Source: JAUWVG01 sp964633715 (GTDB lineage: Bacteria > Acidobacteriota > Aminicenantia > Aminicenantales > Aminicenantaceae). Taken from it: a stretch of 11,502 nucleotides of DNA. Under the pieces are notes generated by a model. The model had not been told where the DNA came from, ran no database searches, and saw only the letters and a list, made by a program, of their open reading frames with translations. Below are positions 7,524-11,502 of the stretch, piece after piece. The DNA lies in contig CAZWHQ010000079.1 of NCBI GenBank assembly GCA_964633715.1, positions 1-11,502 of the forward strand. Direction: 5' to 3'. Every line of letters begins with the position of its first letter. Position 1 is the first letter of the stretch. The translations under genes were made by a program, and so were the position numbers.

Positions 7524-7628
7524 TCAGACTCTTGGCTTTAGCAATCTCTTTGAATATTTTCTGAAACCTCCTTCAATTCCAAAAGACAGAATAAATACTA
7601 AAATTAGTATACTGCTTTTTAGTTTCAT
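7524..7628 (-). CDS. Small ORF: 34-residue hydrophobic peptide with cationic tail
   Basis: An ATG at 7628 opens 34 codons ending in TGA at 7524-7526. AAGGA (7636-7640) ends 7 nt upstream, the Lnt-like stop is 12 nt before the start, and the antiporter starts 24 nt after the stop, so the ORF fills the gap neatly. Residues 1-4 are MKLK; residues 5-18 form one hydrophobic stretch (SSILILVFILSFGI). E-GG follows at 19-21, then a strongly basic tail (F-R-K-Y-S-K-R-L-L-K-P-R-V). It could be a single-pass membrane micropeptide accompanying the antiporter or the Lnt-like enzyme, or a short secreted peptide. I recognise no family. Caution: an inverted repeat (7595-7610) lies inside it, so the stretch might instead be a regulatory region. 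Confidence 0.45.
   Translation of the reverse strand: MKLKSSILILVFILSFGIEGGFRKYSKRLLKPRV
7595..7610. repeat. 7-bp inverted repeat upstream of the antiporter
   Basis: ATACTAA (7595-7601), spacer AA, TTAGTAT (7604-7610): a perfect palindrome in AT-rich DNA. A -10-like TATACT on the minus strand overlaps it (7607-7612), though with no properly spaced -35. It may be an operator for an internal antiporter promoter, or coincidental codon usage in the small ORF. Confidence 0.35.
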
Positions 7629-7640
7629 CAAACGTTCCTT

Positions 7641-9191
7641 TTAAATCGTGGATAAATCACGAGCTGTTGGATTGCCCGCCTGCCCTGGCACTTTACTGAA
7701 TCGAAAGAGCGAGACGATGGCTGCCAAAAAATAAAAAATGCAGAGGTATGAAAATACATCGCCGATTTGGCCGTAAATCGTAACCAAGCGAGAGATGGGT
7801 ACATCCACGGCCATCACGTACTCACCAGCTTCCCTTGTATCGAGGATCCCCAGTGTGTGACCCACCGGATCGGTCGCGAGCGTGACCCCCCCTTCACTGG
7901 GCCGCAGGAGCGAAACGCCTTGCTCTATTGCCCGCAGACGGGCCATGCGGGTATGTAACTCGGCGATTGCACTCCAATCCTTGGCCGGCGCAAGCAAAAT
8001 GTCGATTTCCTGATCAGACAGCTGTTGCATGAGCTTGGGAAAATCGAGATCAAAGCAAATAGCGGCGCTGAGGCGACCGAACCCAACATCATGCATCGGC
8101 AGTATTCCTGGACCCACAGCGTGGTGACTTCCCGGGACGAGACGAGACTTGAGGTAAGTTAAAACCGTCCCGCCGTCGGGACCGATTAGGGTGAACGTAT
8201 TTTGATCTTCGTAATCATCCTCGGCGAAGATATAGGGTGCAATCCCCACATATGAGTTGTATTTTTGTGCCAACTCCCTAACCCGCGGCATGACATATTC
8301 GAGATCTTGCTGTCGAACCACGGGGTTGGCCTCTGGTAAGACGACTATCTGGGCCCCCTGCACTAACGTGCGCTCAATTAACTCCAGCTGCTGGCCAATC
8401 CGTTTGCGCAAAAACGTTTGTCCTGCCAGGTATTTCCTCATATGCTGTTTATCGCCCTTGAGGTAAACCATTACATCTTCGCGTCGGGTACCTCCGTCGT
8501 CATATGTGTTCCGCCCAACAATGGCCGCAACTGGGACCGTGTCAAAGGGAGGCAGCCTGCTTGTATGCGCCCATCCGACAATCATTACCCCGGCAACGAC
8601 AATCATTCCCATGACAGTGGTGCGCACTGCAAACCGGGGATTGCTGCGACATTGGCCCACGTGAAGCACAAGCACCGCCAGCCAGATAATCAAAAATGTC
8701 AATCCCGTCCAGCCGGTAAACGCGACCAGCTGGGCAAAAAGGTGTTGGTCTGCCAAACAGTAGGCGAGGCTGCCGCCCGTTCCGCCCGGGCTACAAATGC
8801 CCATGAGATACTCCAAAGAAACCAAGCCAGCGGGTAATACCAAAGTTCCCAGAACCGAGGTGCGGCGACGGGCCACTGCCCGATCGACCAAGAAGGTGAG
8901 AGCGAAACACAATCCAACCCCACCAGAAATAATTAAACGCCATGGCATTGGGACGGGCATGGTAGGTGCGTACGCAATGTCCCAGGCGGCAGTATATGCG
9001 ACTGCAATGCCAATGAACGCAGCCCCTTGGCCCACGAAACGATTGTATAAAATCATCAGGGCAAATCCCGGCACAATCACAAATGGGATATGGTCTCCAC
9101 CTTGTCCCAAACTGACCAATACCGCACCAATTACGAGCAGCAAGTAATAGCGCCAAACAATCGATACTCGATATTTTACGTTTTGAACCAA
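7641..9191 (-). CDS. Lnt-like membrane nitrilase-superfamily protein (apolipoprotein N-acyltransferase homologue)
   Basis: 516 residues, almost the length of E. coli Lnt (512) and with the same plan: several N-terminal membrane segments (about 14-206), a periplasmic carbon-nitrogen hydrolase domain (about 215-470) and a final membrane helix (about 480-496). The nitrilase triad is present: E287 (VLPEAN), K348 (YLKSRLVPG), C379 (ICFDLDFP). Classic Lnt moves a phospholipid acyl chain to the N-terminal Cys of lipoproteins. Here the usual VPFGEY block after the lysine is replaced by VPGSHHAVGPG, and the Glu after the catalytic Cys (CYE) is Asp (CFD), so it may be a divergent paralogue using another acceptor or donor. 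The start is TTG at 9191, with GAGG (9198-9201) 6 nt upstream. It is preceded by a PadR repressor and by its own promoter covered by an inverted repeat. Superfamily confident, reaction uncertain. Confidence 0.85.
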   Translation of the reverse strand: MVQNVKYRVSIVWRYYLLLVIGAVLVSLGQGGDHIPFVIVPGFALMILYNRFVGQGAAFIGIAVAYTAAWDIAYAPTMPVPMPWRLIISGGVGLCFALTFLVDRAVARRRTSVLGTLVLPAGLVSLEYLMGICSPGGTGGSLAYCLADQHLFAQLVAFTGWTGLTFLIIWLAVLVLHVGQCRSNPRFAVRTTVMGMIVVAGVMIVGWAHTSRLPPFDTVPVAAIVGRNTYDDGGTRREDVMVYLKGDKQHMRKYLAGQTFLRKRIGQQLELIERTLVQGAQIVVLPEANPVVRQQDLEYVMPRVRELAQKYNSYVGIAPYIFAEDDYEDQNTFTLIGPDGGTVLTYLKSRLVPGSHHAVGPGILPMHDVGFGRLSAAICFDLDFPKLMQQLSDQEIDILLAPAKDWSAIAELHTRMARLRAIEQGVSLLRPSEGGVTLATDPVGHTLGILDTREAGEYVMAVDVPISRLVTIYGQIGDVFSYLCIFYFLAAIVSLFRFSKVPGQAGNPTARDLSTI

Positions 9192-9197
9192 GGGGCA

Positions 9198-9201
9198 CCT
9201 C
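9198..9201 (-). promoter_or_regulatory. Ribosome-binding site fixing a TTG start
   Basis: GAGG on the minus strand, 6 nt before the TTG at 9191 of the Lnt-like gene. No in-frame ATG with a comparable site lies near, so TTG is the most likely initiator. The predicted transcription start near 9205 leaves a very short leader that just includes this site. Confidence 0.6.
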
Positions 9202-9210
9202 GCTGCTTTT

Positions 9211-9234
9211 AACTATATAAATTGTTATATAGTT
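9211..9234. repeat. Perfect 10-bp inverted repeat, probable PadR operator
   Basis: AACTATATAA (9211-9220), spacer ATTG, TTATATAGTT (9225-9234). The palindrome covers the whole -10 and most of the spacer of the promoter above. PadR dimers bind inverted repeats at promoters they repress, and the padR gene is directly upstream, so this is the natural operator candidate. The same sequence was not found in front of padR itself. Confidence 0.65.
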
Positions 9235-9241
9235 GAGTCAA
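9212..9241 (-). promoter_or_regulatory. Sigma70-like promoter of the Lnt-like operon
   Basis: On the minus strand, TTGACT (9236-9241) is followed by an 18-bp spacer and TATAGT (9212-9217); each hexamer matches consensus at 5 of 6 positions. It lies between the PadR stop codon (9253) and the Lnt-like start (9191), so it would drive the Lnt-like gene, the small ORF and the antiporter separately from padR. Confidence 0.65.
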
Positions 9242-9252
9242 CCAAGGTGCAA

Positions 9253-9807
9253 CTATTTTTTTGCCACGGCACGAATACGTTTGGCCCAATCCGCACCCCA
9301 TTGGGCATAGAGTTTTGTCGCGCGAACGCCGAGATCGAGGGCGGCATACTTGTAAATGCTGTCTTTGGGGAGGTATTCGTTGTTTTCGTCTAGCGCGTCC
9401 TTTACCCCGGCTTCTCGGGCTGAGAGACGTTCGTGCTGCCACTGGGACATTTCTGCTATTCGGCTAAAAAACGCCGCGGCTTCGCTGACCGATACGTAAT
9501 CTAGAAAATAAATTTGAGCCAGAAACAAATTGCGCTGTTCCTGAAGACAAGGACCGCTTCTCACCCAATCGGCAAGTGCTTTTTTTCCCGCAGAAGTTCG
9601 CCGGTATTCAATGCGAGCCGGTCCCTTTTTCGGCGGTTTGGACAGGCTCTTGACGAGTCCGTCTACCTCCATTTTTTTTAAGGTGGGGTAGATCTGGGAG
9701 AGGTTTGCGGTCCAAAACGTGGCGGCCGTTTTTTCGAATTGTTGCCGCAATTCATAGCCGCTTTTCGGTACGTCGAGAAAACCGAGCAGAATGTGACGAA
9801 GACTCAT
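9253..9807 (-). CDS. PadR-family transcriptional regulator
   Basis: 184 residues. Residues 1-75 form the PadR winged helix: the opening SLRHILLGFL, SGYEL (16-20), the region TANLSQIYPTLKKME with recognition helix, VDGLV, and the wing RIEYRRTSAGKKAL. The C-terminal half (about 90-184) is helical and resembles the vir-C-terminal (pfam10400-type) dimerisation domain. PadR proteins are ligand-responsive repressors, often for neighbouring membrane or stress genes. The ATG at 9807 starts exactly at the family's usual N-terminus, but no clear Shine-Dalgarno precedes it (GCGTTACC). The stop is 61 nt before the Lnt-like TTG, with the palindrome-covered promoter between, so it probably represses that operon. 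The inducer is unknown. Confidence 0.92.
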   Translation of the reverse strand: MSLRHILLGFLDVPKSGYELRQQFEKTAATFWTANLSQIYPTLKKMEVDGLVKSLSKPPKKGPARIEYRRTSAGKKALADWVRSGPCLQEQRNLFLAQIYFLDYVSVSEAAAFFSRIAEMSQWQHERLSAREAGVKDALDENNEYLPKDSIYKYAALDLGVRATKLYAQWGADWAKRIRAVAKK

Positions 9808-9867
9808 GGTAACGCGACTTTGTTATTATCCATTTTTTTGCCAGTTTCCTAGCCTACTGCGTCCATT

Positions 9868-9896
9868 TTTTTAATCGTTAAAACAAATAGAGTCAA
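9868..9896 (-). promoter_or_regulatory. Possible padR promoter
   Basis: TTGACT (9891-9896 on the minus strand), 17-bp spacer, TAAAAA (9868-9873). The -35 is the same hexamer as in front of the Lnt-like gene; the -10 is weak (4/6). A 6-bp inverted repeat (TTTTAA-TCG-TTAAAA, 9869-9883) overlaps the -10 and spacer. A transcript would have a leader of about 50 nt. Confidence 0.4.
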
Positions 9897-9957
9897 ACAC
9901 CTTGTACAAGTCACGCGGAAAAAGGAAACATGGAAATTCAACTTTATCCTAGCTCCA

Positions 9958-10403
9958 TCATATTAAAATCTGACTAAATTGGGTTTCACCCGGACCGCCA
10001 AAAATGAGGTTGTGACACTGTTTTATCCCGGCCTGGGACAACCGTTGACTGTAGGTCATGGTCATTGTTGCTGTAAATTCCTTGCGCATGGTCGACAGCA
10101 CCTTATCACTCAGGGTGTCGGTCCCCAACTCCACGGCCCTACAACCGGCTCGGGCCAATAATTTTGGAAACTCAGGCAGATCACCACAGGGCACAAAAAA
10201 GCCAGAAAATGAAATATTCAACTGCCGGCGGCAGATCTCCTCGCAGATTTCCGCTGCATGTGTTTCGGGTGGGTTAAAGGCAGCATCGACGAAAAAAAAT
10301 GACCAATCCCCGACCGAGAGAGGGCCGCCATCTCATCGACCACGGCACCAGGGGCCACTTTGCGAGTTTTGTGCCCTTCTAGAATTGGATAGGTGCAATA
10401 GAT
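9958..10403 (-). pseudogene. Truncated, frameshifted radical SAM protein
   Basis: Two reading frames of the minus strand together give one recognisable radical SAM core. From 10403 the frame reads IYCTYPILEGHKTR, then VVDEMAALSRSGIGHF. This contains only the last Cys of the CxxxCxxC cluster. At the run of eight A (10292-10299) the frame shifts, and the second frame continues FVDAAFNPPETHAAEICEEI, on through SGFFVPCGDLPEFP and RAVELGTDTLSDKVL, to LIFGGPGET, ending at a TGA at 9958. Intact relatives (B12-binding or stand-alone rSAM proteins) continue for 100 or more residues after GGPGET and have a domain before the cluster; both are missing here. The sequence before 10403 is unrelated plus-strand material, so the gene is cut at the cluster. 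A non-functional remnant is almost certain, although the frameshift alone could be a sequencing error. Confidence 0.8.
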
Positions 10404-10635
10404 CTACTTCCAACTCGACATCTCTGACATAACCAAAGCCAGAAAGGAATTGATCCAAAAGGACCTGATCGCATATGACGGCCGTCTCTACCAAATCCTC
10501 TCTCTGCCCTCTAAACCAAACCAGCCCCCTTCTACAAGTCGGCTACTTTGTTCAAAAAAATCACCCCAAAGCAGAACCAGTCAACCAGAAAACTTCAATG
10601 ATGTCCTAAAACGCATTACAAACCAGCTTGGATAA
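10402..10635 (+). pseudogene. C-terminal fragment of a winged-helix-like protein
   Basis: The plus-strand frame from 10402 to the TAA at 10633-10635 encodes 77 residues with two stop codons immediately upstream in frame (10390-10392, 10399-10401) and no proper start. It opens IYFQLDISDITKARKEL, then IQKDLIAYDGRLYQILSLP. A T-K-A-R-K-E-L helix followed by D-L-I-A-Y and a short strand is the usual look of a winged-helix recognition helix and wing, as in replication or regulatory proteins of mobile elements. The tail is polar and ends NFNDVLKRITNQLG. The N-terminal half is absent, and the fragment begins exactly where the opposite-strand radical SAM remnant ends. The TTG at 10450 lacks a good ribosome-binding site, so expression as a small protein is doubtful. 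Confidence 0.45.
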
Positions 10636-10850
10636 TAACCTTCTACCACCCCTCTCGATTATCCAAATAACCATCCAATTTTTCTTTTTTGAATCTCTCT
10701 ATCTGAACCAGACTTAATCATCCAGATTAACCATAGCTTTTCAATTTCTATCTTTTTGAACCAGAATCTGCCCAATATCCAATTTCATATACTGATTATT
10801 TCAACTGACCACTCACGGATCAGTTTTGATGAGCGGTGAAGCTTATTGCT
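10636..10850. other. Non-coding pyrimidine-rich stretch with imperfect repeats
   Basis: I see no coding potential on either strand. The plus strand is rich in C, T and A, with recurring CCAAT/CCAGA-like words. TGAACCAGA occurs at 10704-10712 and 10757-10765, each preceded by TCTATCT. Blocks starting CCAT at 10671 and 10731 resemble each other over about 50 bp. A hairpin (AACTGA 10803-10808 / TCAGTT 10820-10825) is followed by a short T run on the plus strand. Probably decayed DNA. Confidence 0.4.
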
Positions 10851-11502
10851 TCAATGAACTGGATCAATGAAATGATACCCGAATCCAGAAATTCGAAATC
10901 CAACGAGGGAGTCGCCTTCACCGAATGCGATTTTGACCGTCTCGAATGGAGAAATAGTGGCCCCGCCGTAGTAGTCGCTTACTCGAGTGGCTTGAAGTTG
11001 ACTGGCGTTGGTTGAGAGGATTCCTTGGTAAACCATGGCGACCGCGACATTCGTTGTTTCGTCAATCGGAGCAGTGCCTGTAATCTGCAAGCGATTGCCC
11101 AATATAGTCATGTCCGAACGACGGCTTAAGTAAGAGCTCTCGACCACCCCACGATACTCGGGAAGGGGATTATTTCCCCAGGCGTTCCATTTGTCGAAAA
11201 AAAGGCCGAGGCGGTTGTAATCGGACGGCTCGAGCTGACTCGTCGCTGTAAAGTAGAGCTCGCCGTTTGCATTGGCAACCACGGTTGGATTGTACCAGGT
11301 CTCTGTCGGATCACTTTGCCACATCAACCTTGCTGCGCCGGTTGGCACGGTATATTGTGCAAGGTAGATCTGTGCGTCATTACGCTGCGCCGACTCTCCA
11401 AACGCGATAATCGCTCGGCGGTTCTTCGGATCGGCTGTAATGATCGGTGAACACCGGTTTGAGAAAGAATATGGGTATTTACGACCTATCGTGCAGGAAG
11501 TG
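10851..11502 (-). CDS. C-terminal part of an unrecognised, probably extracellular beta-propeller-like protein (start outside window)
   Basis: 216 residues open at the right edge, ending in TGA at 10851-10853. I do not recognise a named family. The sequence is beta-rich and polar, with no membrane helix. Two spaced segments share a pattern: CSPIITADPKNRRAIIAFGES and, about 40 residues later, YNPTVVANANGELYFTATS. Both read as P-x-[IV]-x-A-[DN]-x-x-x-x-[ALIY]-x-F/A-x-x-S, the look of consecutive blades in sialidase/BNR-type propellers. QSDPTETW resembles a degenerate Asp-box. The C-terminal part (GFRISGFGYHFIDPVH) is compact, with no sorting tail visible. A secreted or surface protein is inferred. 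GTG at 11348 could be mistaken for a start, but the frame runs on uninterrupted to the edge, so the gene starts further right. Confidence 0.6.
   Translation of the reverse strand, partial: TSCTIGRKYPYSFSNRCSPIITADPKNRRAIIAFGESAQRNDAQIYLAQYTVPTGAARLMWQSDPTETWYNPTVVANANGELYFTATSQLEPSDYNRLGLFFDKWNAWGNNPLPEYRGVVESSYLSRRSDMTILGNRLQITGTAPIDETTNVAVAMVYQGILSTNASQLQATRVSDYYGGATISPFETVKIAFGEGDSLVGFRISGFGYHFIDPVH

Noticed and set aside
8791..9198. 135-codon frame overlapping the Lnt-like gene (same strand, other frame) and several plus-strand frames of similar length
   Set aside because: They overlap a clearly conserved membrane enzyme and show no family-like sequence.
10803..10827. Hairpin AACTGA/TCAGTT followed by T4 as a plus-strand terminator
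   Set aside because: Short stem with a long or bulged loop, and the only plus-strand gene upstream is a remnant. Too weak to call.
1..11502. CRISPR array, rRNA, intact tRNA or insertion sequence
   Set aside because: No regularly spaced repeats, no complete cloverleaf and no transposase with terminal repeats were found on either strand.

Overview
The window looks like chromosomal DNA from a Gram-negative-type bacterium, probably an uncultured environmental lineage. The evidence is two Tat-type S1 sulfatases (one with a lipobox), a secreted M1 aminopeptidase with a HEAT-like tail, and an Lnt-like membrane acyltransferase homologue. Acidobacteriota/Aminicenantota, Planctomycetota or KSB1-like lineages would fit, but this is inference from gene style only. 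Most genes have clear GGAG/AGGAGG ribosome-binding sites, and two use TTG starts that the ribosome-binding site supports.

Layout. Bases 1-4600, minus strand: a secreted M1 aminopeptidase, then a Cys-type sulfatase 23 nt downstream, then a PLP-dependent threonine/serine dehydratase about 100 nt further on that runs off the left edge. Bases 4601-4909 form a divergent intergenic region with an 8-bp inverted repeat. Bases 4910-6409, plus strand: a second sulfatase resembling heparan N-sulfatase (sulfamidase), with a Tat signal followed by a lipobox. Together these genes suggest removal of sulfate from glycans or glycoproteins, trimming of peptides, and catabolism of Ser/Thr. Bases 6481-6541 hold what looks like the decayed 3' half of a tRNA-Leu(CAA).

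Bases 6558-9807, minus strand: PadR-family repressor, Lnt-like nitrilase-fold membrane enzyme, a 34-residue hydrophobic/cationic small ORF, and a CaCA-family cation/Ca2+ antiporter, with short gaps. A perfect 10-bp inverted repeat lies over a good sigma70-type promoter (TTGACT-N18-TATAGT) directly in front of the Lnt-like gene. This gives a coherent, apparently PadR-controlled membrane operon, and it is the most interesting unit of the window.

Bases 9958-10850 are a decay zone. It holds a frameshifted, truncated radical SAM pseudogene on the minus strand, abutting a C-terminal fragment of a winged-helix-like protein on the plus strand, followed by a pyrimidine-rich non-coding stretch with imperfect repeats. 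Bases 10851-11502, minus strand, are the C-terminal part of an unrecognised, probably extracellular beta-propeller-like protein open at the right edge. No CRISPR array, complete tRNA, rRNA or intact insertion sequence was seen.
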